Assembly: GCF_004365705.1 (NCBI RefSeq)
Contig: NZ_SOBN01000001.1
Span: forward strand, 1,054,001-1,118,000
Length of the DNA: 64,000 nucleotides
Source of the DNA: Streptomyces sp. 846.5
GTDB taxonomy: Bacteria; Actinomycetota; Actinomycetes; Streptomycetales; Streptomycetaceae
Direction: 5' to 3'
Shown here: positions 1-8,831 of the stretch, one piece after another
How positions within the stretch are numbered: position 1 is the first letter of the stretch
Layout of the letters: every line of letters starts with the position of its first letter
The notes under the pieces: generated by a model
The model's database searches: none
Seen by the model: only the letters and a program-made list of their open reading frames with translations
What the model was told of the DNA's origin: nothing
Translations under genes and position numbers: made by a program

Positions 1-813
1 GGCCACGGTGCCGACCGAACTGCCCAGGGACAGGCTGAGGGCCCCGGTGGAGAGCCCGACGCCCAGGCCGAGCACGGCCGGGATCAGCATCTGGACCAGT
101 CCGAGCGCCCCGGTGCCGAGCACCTTCCCAGCCAGCAGTTGCCAGGGGCGCAACGTGGAGAGCAGCAGTTCGACCACCCGGCTGGACTTCTCCTCGACCA
201 CCCCCTGGGCCACCGTCTGCCCGACGAACATCAGCGTCATGTACAGCAGCAGGGCCGCGATGATGGCGATGGTGAGCCGCTGGCCGTTCTGCGACTTGGC
301 CGGCTGCAGCTCCGTGACCTGGACCCGGGTCGCGGCCACGGCCTGGCCGACCGCGGCCGGGTTGCCGCCGAGCCTGGTGATCTGGGCGTTCAGCGCCGTC
401 TGCTGGTCCACCACCTGGAAGACCTGCCGCAGCTGTGTGCTGAGGGACTTCTTCACGGTGGCCTGGATGCCCTGCGGCCCGCTCTCGGCCAGGACGGCGA
501 CCTGCCCGCCCGTGACCTGGTCCACCCCGGCCGCGTGGTCGGCGACCGTGCTGACGCTGACCGTCAGGCCGAGCTGGGCGGCGGTGGCCTCCAGGGTGGG
601 GCCGAGCGAGGCGTCCTGCTGCACCACGGCGACCTTGGTAGGGCCGTTGGAGAGGTTGGCGTAGTGGGAGATCAGCGGGATCGCCACGGCGGCGGCCGCG
701 GTGATCGCGAGCAGGATCAGAAAGGCCTTGCTGCGGATGCGGACCGTGATCTCGCGCACGGCCACCAGGGTGACCGCCTCGCGCGAGCCGATCCGGAGCT
801 TGTCGGACGTCAT
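1..813 (-). CDS. ABC-2 type efflux permease, NatB-like (partial, 3' end outside window)
   Basis: Membrane subunit of an ABC-2 exporter; it pairs with the ATPase encoded immediately upstream. The visible ~270 residues begin with a cytoplasmic N-terminus, a first membrane helix (about residues 28-48, LILLAITAAAAVAIPL) and then a large extracytoplasmic domain, followed by a second helix and the conserved stretch VVEEKSSRVVELLLS typical of NatB/YhaP-type permeases. The ATG at 813 overlaps the ATPase stop (ATGA), showing translational coupling. The C-terminal helices lie beyond base 1. The substrate is not deducible; NatAB pumps sodium in Bacillus, but that is family knowledge only. Confidence 0.85.
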   Translation of the reverse strand, partial: MTSDKLRIGSREAVTLVAVREITVRIRSKAFLILLAITAAAAVAIPLISHYANLSNGPTKVAVVQQDASLGPTLEATAAQLGLTVSVSTVADHAAGVDQVTGGQVAVLAESGPQGIQATVKKSLSTQLRQVFQVVDQQTALNAQITRLGGNPAAVGQAVAATRVQVTELQPAKSQNGQRLTIAIIAALLLYMTLMFVGQTVAQGVVEEKSSRVVELLLSTLRPWQLLAGKVLGTGALGLVQMLIPAVLGLGVGLSTGALSLSLGSSVGTVA

Positions 814-1745
814 GCCGCCACCTCCTCGGGCTGCTCAACCGGCTCCTCGGCGCTGACCACGTGCCGGAACAGCTCCGTCAGCGTCGGCAGCCGCCGGGCG
901 AACTCCCGTACCGGCCCGGTGGCCAGCGCGGCGCGCAGCACCGCCTGGTCGTCGGCGTCCTGACCGAGGGTCAGTACCGTACGGACGCCCGCGTGGCTGA
1001 ACAGGGTGACGCCGGGCAGGCCGTCCGTCCAGCCCTGCGGCGCCTGCGGGGCCTCGACCACCAGTTCCTCGGTTCCGCCGGAGCGCAGCTCGGCCACGGT
1101 GCCGACGGCGACCATCCGGCCGGCCCGGACGATGCCGACCCGGTCGGAGATCCGCTCGACCAGGTCCAGCTGGTGGCTGGAGAAGATGACCGGGACGCCG
1201 TCGGCGCACTTCTCCCGCAGCACCTCGCTCATCACGTCCACCGCGACCGGGTCCAGGCCGGAGAACGGCTCGTCCAGGACCAGGATCTCGGGGTGGTGCA
1301 CCAGCGCCGCCGCGAGCTGCACCCGCTGCTGGTTGCCCAGGCTGAGCTTCTGCACCTCGTCGCCGATGCGCCCGGCCACGCCGAGCCGCTCGGTCCACTC
1401 GGCGGTGGCCCGCGCCGCGTCGCCCTTGCTCAGGCCGTGCAGCCTGGCCAGGTACTCCAGCTGCTCGCCGACCTTCATCCGCGGGTAGAGGCCGCGCTCC
1501 TCCGGCATGTAGCCGATCCTGCTGCGGGTCTCCAGAGTCACCGGAACCCCGTCCCAGCGCACCTCCCCCGCGTCCGCCGCGAGCACGCCCAGCGCGATCC
1601 GCATGGTCGTGGTCTTGCCGGCGCCGTTGCTGCCGACGAAGCCGAAGATCTCCCCGGCCCGCACATCGAAGGTCATCTCGCTGAGCGCCACGGTGTCCCC
1701 GTAGCGCTTGGAGACGCCGTCGACTTCCAGCCTTCGATCCGTCAT
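810..1745 (-). CDS. ABC transporter ATP-binding protein, NatA-like
   Basis: Energises the ABC-2 permease downstream. A 311-residue protein with the ATPase domain in the first ~225 residues: Walker A GSNGAGKTT (residues 38-46), signature LSLGNQQR, Walker B ILVLDEPFSGLDP and the switch histidine in IFSSHQ. The C-terminal ~80 residues are the DUF4162-like extension common in NatA-type ATPases. I placed the start at the ATG preceded by GGGGGAGAGGAA; the open frame runs 15 codons further upstream without a ribosome site. Stop and next start overlap by 4 bp. Confidence 0.9.
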   Translation of the reverse strand: MTDRRLEVDGVSKRYGDTVALSEMTFDVRAGEIFGFVGSNGAGKTTTMRIALGVLAADAGEVRWDGVPVTLETRSRIGYMPEERGLYPRMKVGEQLEYLARLHGLSKGDAARATAEWTERLGVAGRIGDEVQKLSLGNQQRVQLAAALVHHPEILVLDEPFSGLDPVAVDVMSEVLREKCADGVPVIFSSHQLDLVERISDRVGIVRAGRMVAVGTVAELRSGGTEELVVEAPQAPQGWTDGLPGVTLFSHAGVRTVLTLGQDADDQAVLRAALATGPVREFARRLPTLTELFRHVVSAEEPVEQPEEVAA

Positions 1746-1838
1746 ACCGTTCCTCTCCCCCGTGCCTACAGTCCGATCATTCACCAGCACGGGGTCGGAA
1801 GGTAGGACATTTGAGCGGTGGTTGAGCTAACTGCTCCC

Positions 1839-2858
1839 TCAGACCCGAACCTCGCCCACCAGCTCCTCCAGGACGTCCTCCATGGTGACCAGCCCCAGCG
1901 GCATCCCGTCCCGGCCGACCACGCCGGCCAGGTGTGAGGTGGCCCGGCGCATCGCGGCCAGCGCGTCGTCCAGCGGGGTACTCTCCGGCAGGGTGATCAG
2001 CCGGCGCCACAGCTCCTGCGGCACCGGGGCCTCCCGGTCCTCCAGCTCCAGCACGTCCTTGACGTGCAGATAGCCCAGGAACGCGCCGTTGCCGCCGACC
2101 ACCGGGAAGCGGGAGAAGCCGGTGCGCACCGCCAGCTCCTCCATCTGCCGGGCGGTGACCGAGGTGTCCACGCTGACCAGCCGGTCCGGCGCCATCAGCA
2201 CCTCGCTGACCGGCCTGCGGCCCAGCTCCAGGGCGTCCTCCAGGCGCTCGTGCGCGGTGCGGCCGAGCAGCCCGGCCTCGCGCGAGTCCTGGAGCAGGTG
2301 CGCCAGCTGCTCACTGGTGAACGCCGACTCCACCTCGTCCCTGGTCTCCACACCGAGCAGCCGCAGCAGCAGGTTGGCGAAGGCGTTCAGGAAGTGGATC
2401 ACCGGGCGCAGCATCCGGGCCAGTCCCGCCAGCGGCGGCCCCAGCCACAGCGCGGACCGCTCCGGTCCGGCCAGCGCGATGTTCTTGGGCACCATCTCGC
2501 CGATCACCATGTGCAGGAACACCACCACGGCCAGAGCGATGACATAGGCCAGCGGATGCGTCAGCTCCGAGGGCACGCCGAGGACGTGGAACGGGCCCTC
2601 CAGCAGATGGGCGATCACCGGTTCGGCGAGCGCGCCCAGCAGCAGCGAGCAGACGGTGATGCCCAGTTGGGCGGCGGCCATCATCGCGGAGACATGCTCC
2701 AGCGCGTACACCACGGTACGGGCCCGGCGGTCGCCGGCCTCGGCCAGCGGCTGGACCTGGCTGCGCCGCACCGACACCAGGGCGAACTCGGCGCCGACGA
2801 AGAAGGCGTTGCCGAGCAGCAGCAATACCGAGAAACCGATCTGCAGCACGGCGGTCAT
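1839..2858 (-). CDS. CNNM/CorC-type membrane protein with CBS domains (short form)
   Basis: Hemolysin C/CNNM transporter-family protein of 339 residues. An N-terminal DUF21 domain (about 1-190) has hydrophobic helices beginning LQIGFSVLLLLGNAFFVGAEFALVSVRR, with the family FxxAEFALV motif, and is followed by a CBS pair (about 205-335). It lacks the C-terminal CorC_HlyC domain present in its upstream paralogue. CNNM relatives are implicated in magnesium or cobalt efflux; the role here is inferred from family only. Its ATG overlaps the paralogue's TGA, so the two form an operon and probably a heteromer. Confidence 0.88.
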   Translation of the reverse strand: MTAVLQIGFSVLLLLGNAFFVGAEFALVSVRRSQVQPLAEAGDRRARTVVYALEHVSAMMAAAQLGITVCSLLLGALAEPVIAHLLEGPFHVLGVPSELTHPLAYVIALAVVVFLHMVIGEMVPKNIALAGPERSALWLGPPLAGLARMLRPVIHFLNAFANLLLRLLGVETRDEVESAFTSEQLAHLLQDSREAGLLGRTAHERLEDALELGRRPVSEVLMAPDRLVSVDTSVTARQMEELAVRTGFSRFPVVGGNGAFLGYLHVKDVLELEDREAPVPQELWRRLITLPESTPLDDALAAMRRATSHLAGVVGRDGMPLGLVTMEDVLEELVGEVRV

Positions 2859-4201
2859 CGCTGCTCCTCCCGCCTGCGGCCGGACCACTCGGTGCCGGCG
2901 CCGACGCGGACCAGCAGGACGGCCTCGGTACGGTGCCGGTCCATGCCCAGCACGGTCAGCCGCCAGCCCGGCAGCTCCGCGGTGTCGCCCTGGGCGGGGA
3001 GCCGGCCGAGCAGGTCGGCGACCAGCCCGGCGATGGTCTCGTAGGGGCCCTCCGGGGCGTCCAGGCCGATCGCCTCCAGCTGGTCCACCCGGCAGCGGCC
3101 GTCGACCTCCCAGGCCGGGCGGCCGTCGACCGGCGGCAGCGGGCGCAGCTCCGGGTGCTCGCCGGTGTCGTGCTCGTCCAGCACCTCGCCGACCATCTCC
3201 TCGACCACGTCCTCCAGGGTGGCCACCCCGGCGGTGCCGCCATACTCGTCGACGACCACGGCCATGGCGTGCTGACGGCGCAGCAGTTCCAGCAGCCGTT
3301 CGGCCGGCAGCGTCTCGGGGACCAGCAGCGGCGCCGACATCAGCGTGGCCACGCCGGTGTCCTGGCGCCGCTCGACCGGTACGGCGAGCGCGTCCTTGAG
3401 GGTGACGATGCCGGTCACCTCGTCGATGCTGTGCTGGTAGACCGGGAACCGGGACTGACCGGTGACCCGGGTCAGGTTGAGCACGTCGGCGGCGGTGGCC
3501 GACTCCTGCAGCGCGGCGACGTCGACCCGGGGCGTCATCACGCTCTCCGCGGTCAGCTCGCCCAGGCCCAGGGTGCGCACGAACAGGTCGGCGGTGTCCT
3601 CCTCCAGAGCGCCCTCGCTGGCGGAGTGCCGGGCCAGCGCCACCAGCTCCTCGGCGCTGCGGGCGGAGGCCAGCTCCTCGGCCGGCTCCATGCCCAGGGC
3701 CCGGACCAGCCGGTTGGCGGCGCCGTTGAGCAGCACGATGACCGGGCGGCAGGCGGTGGAGAACAGCCGCTGCGGCCCGGCGACGGCCCGGGCGACCTGC
3801 ACCGGACGGGAGATGGCCCAGTTCTTGGGGACCAGCTCGCCGACGACCATCTGCACCACCGTCGCCAGCAGCATGCCGACCACCAGGGCGGTCGGGTGGA
3901 CCGCGCCCCCGGGCACCCCGATCGAGGTCAGCGGCCCCGCGAGCAGCTTGGCCAGCGACGGGTTGGCCAGCATGCCGACCAGCAGCGAGGTGACGGTGAT
4001 GCCGAGCTGCGCACCGGACAGCTCGAAGGAGAGGGTGCGCAGCGAGCGCTGGACGCCCCGCGCCCTGCGGTCGCCTGCGGCGGCGGCCCGGGCGACCTCC
4101 CCCCGGTCCACGGTGACCAGGGCGAACTCGGCGGCGACGAAGAGACCGTTGGCGAGGATCAGCAGCAGGGCCACACCCAGCAGCAGCCAGGCGGAGGTCA
4201 C
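2855..4201 (-). CDS. CNNM/CorC-type membrane protein with CBS and CorC_HlyC domains
   Basis: Larger CNNM paralogue (448 residues, GTG start). Domains in order: DUF21 membrane domain (about 1-195, starting WLLLGVALLLILANGLFVAAEFALV), CBS pair (about 210-330; MTPRVDV opens the first), and a CorC_HlyC domain (about 345-430, including YETIAGLVADLLGRLP). Paired short- and long-form CNNM genes are frequent in actinomycetes, and transport of divalent cations is the usual proposal. A 20-bp tandem repeat sits 90-130 bp upstream of the start, in the likely promoter or leader. Confidence 0.88.
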   Translation of the reverse strand: MTSAWLLLGVALLLILANGLFVAAEFALVTVDRGEVARAAAAGDRRARGVQRSLRTLSFELSGAQLGITVTSLLVGMLANPSLAKLLAGPLTSIGVPGGAVHPTALVVGMLLATVVQMVVGELVPKNWAISRPVQVARAVAGPQRLFSTACRPVIVLLNGAANRLVRALGMEPAEELASARSAEELVALARHSASEGALEEDTADLFVRTLGLGELTAESVMTPRVDVAALQESATAADVLNLTRVTGQSRFPVYQHSIDEVTGIVTLKDALAVPVERRQDTGVATLMSAPLLVPETLPAERLLELLRRQHAMAVVVDEYGGTAGVATLEDVVEEMVGEVLDEHDTGEHPELRPLPPVDGRPAWEVDGRCRVDQLEAIGLDAPEGPYETIAGLVADLLGRLPAQGDTAELPGWRLTVLGMDRHRTEAVLLVRVGAGTEWSGRRREEQR

Positions 4202-4290
4202 AGCGTTGCGCCCCTTCGGTGGTCAGCGGCCGGAGGGGCGTACGTACTGGGAGGTTCCATCGGGGAGCTATCTTCTCCAGGCTTGCGATC

Positions 4291-4330
4291 GGTCGGTCGG
4301 TCGGTTGGTTGGTCGGTCGGTCGGTTGGTT
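4291..4330. repeat. Two exact tandem copies of a 20-bp unit built from GGTC/GGTT tetranucleotides
   Basis: The unit GGTCGGTCGGTCGGTTGGTT occupies 4291-4310 and is repeated exactly at 4311-4330. It lies between the PH-domain gene and the CNNM operon, 90-130 bp upstream of the CNNM start. Tetranucleotide composition makes it prone to slippage, so copy number may vary between strains and alter promoter or leader spacing. Confidence 0.9.
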
Positions 4331-4362
4331 CCGTCAAGGATGCCCGATCGGGCGGCGCTCAC

Positions 4363-4836
4363 CTATTCGACGCGGCGTGCGGTGCCGTAGAGGTCGACGC
4401 AGGCCCGCAGCTCCCGGGCCGCCTGTACGGCCTGGCGCAGTCCGGAGCCCGGCTGGATCGCCACCACCGCCAGGGTGCTGCCGTCGGAGAGGTCGAGCAG
4501 CACCCAGGGGTCGCCGCGCCGCAGGTTGACGCCCAGGATCTCGGCCCAGTCGAGCCGGCGGCGGCGGACGAAGTTCACCACGGTGAGCCCCTGCGCGTCC
4601 GCCCGCGCCGCCGGACGCGCCAGCACCGTGAGCACCAGCGCGAACAGCAGTCCGCACACCGCGATCCCGACCCGGTCGTGGCGGCGCCAGTCGTCCGGGC
4701 CGAGCGCGGCGATGCCGCAGAAGAAGCCCAGGCTCAGCACCGCCAGCCCCAGCAGCACCACGCGGGTCAGCACCGGCCGCCAGACCGTGGGCAGCTTGGG
4801 CGGGACGGTGACGGTGCGGCTGGGGTGGGCGGTCAT
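4363..4836 (-). CDS. PH domain-containing membrane protein
   Basis: 157-residue protein with two membrane helices (about 22-45, VLTRVVLLGLAVLSLGFFCGIAAL, and about 56-72) followed by a small bacterial PH-like domain containing LTVVNFVRRRRLDWAEILGVNLRRG, the usual motif in this family. It follows hisE-hisG on the same strand, an arrangement often seen in streptomycetes. Function is unknown and there is no catalytic motif. A G-rich AGGGGG lies just upstream of the ATG. It is separated from hisG by the 165-bp inverted-repeat element, so it may now be transcribed separately. Confidence 0.8.
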   Translation of the reverse strand: MTAHPSRTVTVPPKLPTVWRPVLTRVVLLGLAVLSLGFFCGIAALGPDDWRRHDRVGIAVCGLLFALVLTVLARPAARADAQGLTVVNFVRRRRLDWAEILGVNLRRGDPWVLLDLSDGSTLAVVAIQPGSGLRQAVQAARELRACVDLYGTARRVE

Positions 4837-4874
4837 ACGGGACCCCCTGGGTGCGGCTGGGCGGGACGGGCCCC

Positions 4875-5039
4875 AGGTCCTGTCTGGAGTTCTGGCGTGG
4901 AGGAAGGAGCGGCGTTCGGTGCGTGTCCTCGGCGTGCCGGACGAAGGCCCTTGTAGCGGAGCTACCTGGGCCTTTGGCCGGTGCGGAGAGGGCGCGTGCC
5001 GGGCGTCGGGACGCCACGCCGGAACTCCAGACAGGACCT
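4875..5039. mobile_element. MITE-like element with 26-bp terminal inverted repeats
   Basis: Left arm 4875-4900 (AGGTCCTGTCTGGAGTTCTG...) and right arm 5014-5039 are inverted copies with one mismatch in 26 bp. The 113 bp between them contain an internal hairpin (AAGGCCC..GTAGC at 4944-4957, GCTAC..GGGCCTT at 4961-4974) and no reading frame. The last bases of the right arm supply part of the TAG stop of hisG. There is no clear target duplication. Either a non-autonomous transposon relic or a large transcribed hairpin acting as a terminator after hisG; the size and near-perfect ends favour a MITE. Confidence 0.65.
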
Positions 5040-5886
5040 AGAGCCGGCAGGCGTGGATGTTGGTGACCAGGATGGCGCGGGCGCCGATGGCCCACAGGTC
5101 GTCCATGATCCGCTGAGCCTCCTTGCGGAGCACCATCGCCCGCACGGCGACCCAGCCCTCGCTGTGCAGCGGCGAGACCGTGGGCGACTCCAGGCCGGGG
5201 GTGAGCGCGACCGCTTCCGCGACGCGCTCGGCACGGATGTCGTAGTCCATCATCACGTACCGACGGGCCACCAGCACACCCTGCAGACGCCGCAGGAACT
5301 GCTCGGCGCGCGGGTCCTCGCCCGCGTCGGTGGGCCGGATCACCACCGCGTCGGAGACCAGGATCGGCTCGCCGAACACCTCCATCCCGGCATTGCGCAG
5401 GCTGGTGCCGGTCTCCACTACGTCGGCGATCACATCGGCGACGCCGAGCTGCACCGCGGTCTCCACCGCGCCGTCCAGCTTGGTGAGGGCGCCGGGGGTG
5501 ACGCCGTTGTCGGCCAGGTGCTGGGCGACCAGGCCGGTGTAGGAGGTCGCGATCCGGCGGCCCTCCAGGTCCTTGACACCGGTGGCCACCCCGGCCGGGC
5601 CGGCGAAGCGGAAGGTGGACCCGGCGAAGCCCAGCGCCAGCACCTCCTCGGCGTCGGCGCCGGAGTCCAGCAGCAGGTCACGGCCGGTGATGCCGATGTC
5701 GAGCCGGCCCGAGCCGACGTAGATGGCGATGTCGCGGGGGCGCAGGAAGAAGAACTCGACCTGGTTCTCCGGGTCGACGAGGACGAGCTCCTTGGAGTCC
5801 TTGCGCTGCCGGTAGCCCGCCTCATGCAGCATCGCGGACGCCGGCTCGGAGAGGGACCCCTTGTTGGGAACGGCGATACGCAGCAT
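5038..5886 (-). CDS. hisG: ATP phosphoribosyltransferase, long form
   Basis: First enzyme of histidine synthesis, joining ATP and PRPP to phosphoribosyl-ATP. 282 residues is the length of the long HisG form, which carries a C-terminal regulatory domain (about 210-282) for histidine feedback and needs no HisZ. Family sequences seen: LRIAVPNKGSLSEPA at the N-terminus, DIGITGRDLL, and the PRPP-loop stretch DVVETGTSLR. The start is the ATG before LRIAVPNKG, with GAAAGG about 8 nt upstream; an upstream in-frame extension is probably not translated. Follows hisE, separated by a strong hairpin. Confidence 0.96.
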   Translation of the reverse strand: MLRIAVPNKGSLSEPASAMLHEAGYRQRKDSKELVLVDPENQVEFFFLRPRDIAIYVGSGRLDIGITGRDLLLDSGADAEEVLALGFAGSTFRFAGPAGVATGVKDLEGRRIATSYTGLVAQHLADNGVTPGALTKLDGAVETAVQLGVADVIADVVETGTSLRNAGMEVFGEPILVSDAVVIRPTDAGEDPRAEQFLRRLQGVLVARRYVMMDYDIRAERVAEAVALTPGLESPTVSPLHSEGWVAVRAMVLRKEAQRIMDDLWAIGARAILVTNIHACRL

Positions 5887-5940
5887 GGGAACGGTGCCTT
5901 TCGGGAGAGCGGACTGAGAACTGGATGCGGACATGAAAGA

Positions 5941-5972
5941 AGCGGGGCACCGGATGTGCTCGGTGCCCCGCT
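5941..5972 (-). terminator. Hairpin between hisE and hisG (partial terminator or mRNA stabiliser)
   Basis: A perfect 12-bp stem (AGCGGGGCACCG and its complement) around an 8-nt loop, followed on the minus strand by TCTTTC. It could attenuate transcription from hisE into hisG or mark a processing site. hisG lies only 54 bp further on, so complete termination would leave hisG needing its own promoter. Confidence 0.6.
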
Positions 5973-5995
5973 CCCGTACTGCTCAAGGGCGGGGG

Positions 5996-6265
5996 TTACA
6001 GATGGGCGTAGACGTCCTGCAGGGTGAGGCCGCGGGCGACCATCATCACCTGGAGGTGGTAGAGCAGCTGGGAGATCTCCTCAGCGGTCCGCTCGTCGGA
6101 CTCGTGCTCGGCCGCCATCCACACCTCGGCGGCCTCTTCGACCACCTTCTTGCCGATCGCGTGCACGCCCCGGCCGACCAGCTCCGCGGTACGCGAGCCC
6201 GGTTCGCCGGATACGGCCTTCTGCTGGAGCTCGACGAACAGCTCCTCGAATGTCTTCTGCGCCAT
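5996..6265 (-). CDS. hisE: Phosphoribosyl-ATP pyrophosphatase
   Basis: Second step of histidine synthesis: hydrolyses PR-ATP to PR-AMP in the cytoplasm. 89 residues matches stand-alone HisE. The metal-binding MazG-like signature [16 protein letters not shown] and the [12 protein letters not shown] helix are visible. The start chosen is the ATG giving AQKTFEEL, with GGGAG 6 nt upstream; four codons upstream is another possible start. Sits between ribH and hisG on the same strand. Confidence 0.95.
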   Translation of the reverse strand: MAQKTFEELFVELQQKAVSGEPGSRTAELVGRGVHAIGKKVVEEAAEVWMAAEHESDERTAEEISQLLYHLQVMMVARGLTLQDVYAHL

Positions 6266-6283
6266 GATGGCTCCCACCCTACG

Positions 6284-6297
6284 GGGTCGGCCGACCC
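6284..6297. other. 14-bp perfect palindrome in the ribH-hisE spacer
   Basis: GGGTCGGCCGACCC is fully self-complementary, and the same spacer contains a CCGTCC/GGACGG pair. The hairpins may reduce read-through from the rib genes into hisE or protect mRNA ends. There is no T-tract. Confidence 0.4.
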
Positions 6298-6340
6298 GTC
6301 CGCGTCACCGTCCAGGGAACGGACGGCCAACCCTGGGTGA

Positions 6341-6826
6341 TCAGTGCTTGACGGCGGCGATCTGGCGCAGCAGCACCGCGGTGGACAGCGCCGCACTCGT
6401 CGCCTCGAAGCCCTTGTCCTCCTTGGACCCGGGCAGCCCCGCGCGGTCCACCGCCTGCTGCTCGTCGTCACAGGTCAGCAGGCCGAAGCCGATGGGGACG
6501 CCGGTGTCGACGGAGACCTGGGTGAGCCCCATGGTCGCGGCCTCGCACACATAGTCGAAGTGGGGGGTGCCGCCCCTGATGACGACGCCGAGGGCGACCA
6601 CGGCGTTGAAGCCGCGCGCGGCCAGGCCCCTGGCCACCACCGGCAGCTCGAAGCTGCCGGGCACCCGGAACAGCTCCGGCTCCTCGACGCCGTACTCCTT
6701 CAGGGCCCGCTGCGCGCCGTCGATCAGGCCGTCCATGACCTTCTCGTGCCACAGCGACGCGATCACCGCGACCCGCAGACCCCGGCAGTCCTGCACGCTC
6801 AGTACGGGTGCGCCCTCGCCGCTCAT
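6341..6826 (-). CDS. ribH: 6,7-dimethyl-8-ribityllumazine synthase
   Basis: Penultimate riboflavin enzyme: condenses the ribityl-aminopyrimidine with dihydroxybutanone phosphate. 161 residues, the normal length. Typical segments are [32 protein letters not shown] (with the catalytic histidine in PHFDYV) and [14 protein letters not shown]. Last gene of the rib block, 77 bp after ribBA, from which it is separated by a triple 12-bp repeat. Confidence 0.97.
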   Translation of the reverse strand: MSGEGAPVLSVQDCRGLRVAVIASLWHEKVMDGLIDGAQRALKEYGVEEPELFRVPGSFELPVVARGLAARGFNAVVALGVVIRGGTPHFDYVCEAATMGLTQVSVDTGVPIGFGLLTCDDEQQAVDRAGLPGSKEDKGFEATSAALSTAVLLRQIAAVKH

Positions 6827-6861
6827 CTTCCTCGTTCTCCTCTGTCAGTGATCCGGTGTCA

Positions 6862-6897
6862 GTGTTCCGGTGTGTGTTCCGGTGTGTGTTCCGGTGG
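6862..6897. repeat. Three tandem copies of a 12-bp unit between ribBA and ribH
   Basis: GTGTTCCGGTGT at 6862-6873 is repeated at 6874-6885 and, with a changed last base, at 6886-6897; a weaker fourth copy precedes it. It fills about half of the ribBA-ribH spacer and could arise by slippage. Confidence 0.85.
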
Positions 6898-6903
6898 TGC
6901 GGG

Positions 6904-8181
6904 TTACGCGAGCCAGGGCAGCTCGTGCCCCATCCGGTCGCGCTTGGTGGTCAGGTAGCGCAGGTTGTGCTCACCGGCCTGGACCGCGACGGACTCGCGG
7001 CCGCTGACGCTCAGCCCGAAGCCCTCCAGGGCGGTGTGCTTCTCCGGGTTGTTGGTGAGCAGCCGCAGCGAGCGCACCCCCAGGTCCTCCAGCATCCGCG
7101 CGGCGGCCGCGTAGTCGCGGGCGTCCGCGGGCAGGCCGAGGTCGAGGTTGGCGTCGACGGTGTCCCGGCCGGCCTCCTGGAGCTGGTAGGCGCGCAGCTT
7201 GGGCAGCAGCCCGATGCCGCGGCCCTCGTGGCCGCGCAGATAGATCAGCACCCCGCGGCCCTCGGCGCTTATCCGGTCCAGCGCGGCGTTCAGCTGGGGA
7301 CCGCAGTCGCAGCGCTGCGAGCCGAAGACGTCCCCGGTCAGGCACTCGGAGTGGACCCGGACCAGCACGTCCTCCCCGTCGATCAACCGTCCGTCGGCGC
7401 CCAGGCCGCCGGCGACCAACGCGATGTGCTCGATGCCGTCGGGCTCGCTGCGGTAGCCGAGGGCGGTGAAGGCGCCGTGGACGGTGGGCAGGGCGGTGAC
7501 CGAGTCCCGGGTGACCGAGCGCTCGGTCCGGCGCCGGTAGGCGATCAGGTCCTCGATGGAGATGATCGCCAGGCCGTGGCGGCGGGCGAAGGCGACCAGC
7601 TCGGGCAGCCGGGCCATGGTGCCGTCGTCGTTCACCACCTCGGCGATGCCGCCGGCCGGGGGCAGCCCGGCGAGCCGGGCCAGGTCGACCGCGGCCTCGG
7701 TGTGGCCGGGGCGCTCCAGCACCCCGCCGTCCTTGGCGCGCAACGGGAAGACATGGCCGGGGCGGGTGAGGTCGCCCGGCCCGGTGCCGGCGGTGGCGAG
7801 CAGCCGCACCGTCCGGGCCCGGTCGGCGGCGGAGATGCCGGTGCTGACGCCGTCGCGGGCGTCCACCGAGACGGCGTAGGCGGTGCCCTTGCGGTCCTCG
7901 TTGACGGCGGTCATCGGCGGCAGGTGCAGCCGGTCCAGCTCGTCGCCGGTCATCGGCACGCACACCACGCCGGAGCTGTAGCGGATGGTGAAGGCCATCA
8001 CCTCGGGGGTGGCGGCGCTGGCCGCGAAGACGATGTCGCCCTCGTTCTCGCGGTCCTCGTCGTCGACGACCACGACCGGGCGGCCGGCGGCGATCTCCTT
8101 GATGGCGAACTCGACCGAGTCCAGGGTGAGGTCCTCGTAGAGCTCTCCGTGATGCAGCGTCAGTTCCGTGGTGCCGCTCAT
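6904..8181 (-). CDS. ribBA: Bifunctional DHBP synthase / GTP cyclohydrolase II
   Basis: Feeds both branches of riboflavin synthesis. The N-terminal half (about 1-205) is 3,4-dihydroxy-2-butanone 4-phosphate synthase with [10 protein letters not shown] and RPGHVFPL plus GHTEAAVDL. The C-terminal half (about 210-415) is GTP cyclohydrolase II with the zinc ligands in [19 protein letters not shown] and the [10 protein letters not shown] loop. 425 residues, complete. The start is the ATG giving SGTTELTL with GGAAGGGG upstream; it overlaps the ribM stop by 4 bp. Confidence 0.96.
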   Translation of the reverse strand: MSGTTELTLHHGELYEDLTLDSVEFAIKEIAAGRPVVVVDDEDRENEGDIVFAASAATPEVMAFTIRYSSGVVCVPMTGDELDRLHLPPMTAVNEDRKGTAYAVSVDARDGVSTGISAADRARTVRLLATAGTGPGDLTRPGHVFPLRAKDGGVLERPGHTEAAVDLARLAGLPPAGGIAEVVNDDGTMARLPELVAFARRHGLAIISIEDLIAYRRRTERSVTRDSVTALPTVHGAFTALGYRSEPDGIEHIALVAGGLGADGRLIDGEDVLVRVHSECLTGDVFGSQRCDCGPQLNAALDRISAEGRGVLIYLRGHEGRGIGLLPKLRAYQLQEAGRDTVDANLDLGLPADARDYAAAARMLEDLGVRSLRLLTNNPEKHTALEGFGLSVSGRESVAVQAGEHNLRYLTTKRDRMGHELPWLA

Positions 8182-8831
8182 GCCGTTGCCCCTTCCAGGA
8201 CCCGAGTTCCCGGCTGCGGAGTACGGGTGCGCAGCCACCAGGACCGCATCCCGGCGATCACCAGGACGAAGTAGACGATGTAGATCAGGCCGGAGAAGGC
8301 CAGCCCGCTGTTGAACGCCAGCGGCACGCCGACCAGGTCGACGGCGAGCCAGGCGAACCAGAACTCCACCCAGCCCCGGCCCTGGGCGACCATCGCCGCC
8401 AGGGTGCCGGTGAAGAGGTAGGCGTCCTGCCAGGGGGCCCAGGACAGGTTGTAGGCCTGGAACAGCAGGGCGACGCCGACGGTGCCGACGGCGGTGCCGG
8501 CCACCAGCCAGGCCCGCTCGGTCCAGCTCGCGAAGCGGATCACCAGGTCACCGTGGTCCCGGCGGCCGCGCTGCCACTGCATCCAGCCCCAGAGCGACAC
8601 CACGATGACCACCAGCTGCTTGCCGACGCCGCCGCTGAGATGCGCCGAGGCGTAGGCCGCGACCAGGACCAGGCCGGACAGCAGCTGCACCGGCCAGCTC
8701 AGCACCGAGCGGCGCCAGCCCAGCGCCAGCGCGCCGAGACCCAGCAGGTTGCCGATCATGTCGGACCACTTGATGTGCTCGCCGAACACGGTGAACGCCT
8801 GGCTGTTGAGGTCGCCTATCAGGCCGCTCAT
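8178..8831 (-). CDS. ribM: Riboflavin transporter, PnuC/RibM family
   Basis: 217-residue integral membrane protein of the PnuC fold with about seven helices and the family WGWMQWQR motif (residues about 82-89) and aromatic-rich helices. PnuC itself carries nicotinamide riboside, but a PnuC-type gene inserted between ribE and ribBA under an FMN riboswitch is the RibM (PnuX) riboflavin facilitator arrangement known from Streptomyces and Corynebacterium. Transport specificity is inferred from this context. Its start and stop overlap both neighbours by 4 bp. Confidence 0.9.
   Translation of the reverse strand: MSGLIGDLNSQAFTVFGEHIKWSDMIGNLLGLGALALGWRRSVLSWPVQLLSGLVLVAAYASAHLSGGVGKQLVVIVVSLWGWMQWQRGRRDHGDLVIRFASWTERAWLVAGTAVGTVGVALLFQAYNLSWAPWQDAYLFTGTLAAMVAQGRGWVEFWFAWLAVDLVGVPLAFNSGLAFSGLIYIVYFVLVIAGMRSWWLRTRTPQPGTRVLEGATA

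Noticed and set aside
1839-4337. An 832-codon minus-strand frame spanning both CNNM genes
   Set aside because: Its first ~490 residues are low-complexity Gly/Arg/Ala read out of frame through the long-form CNNM gene; only the last 339 residues are a real protein.
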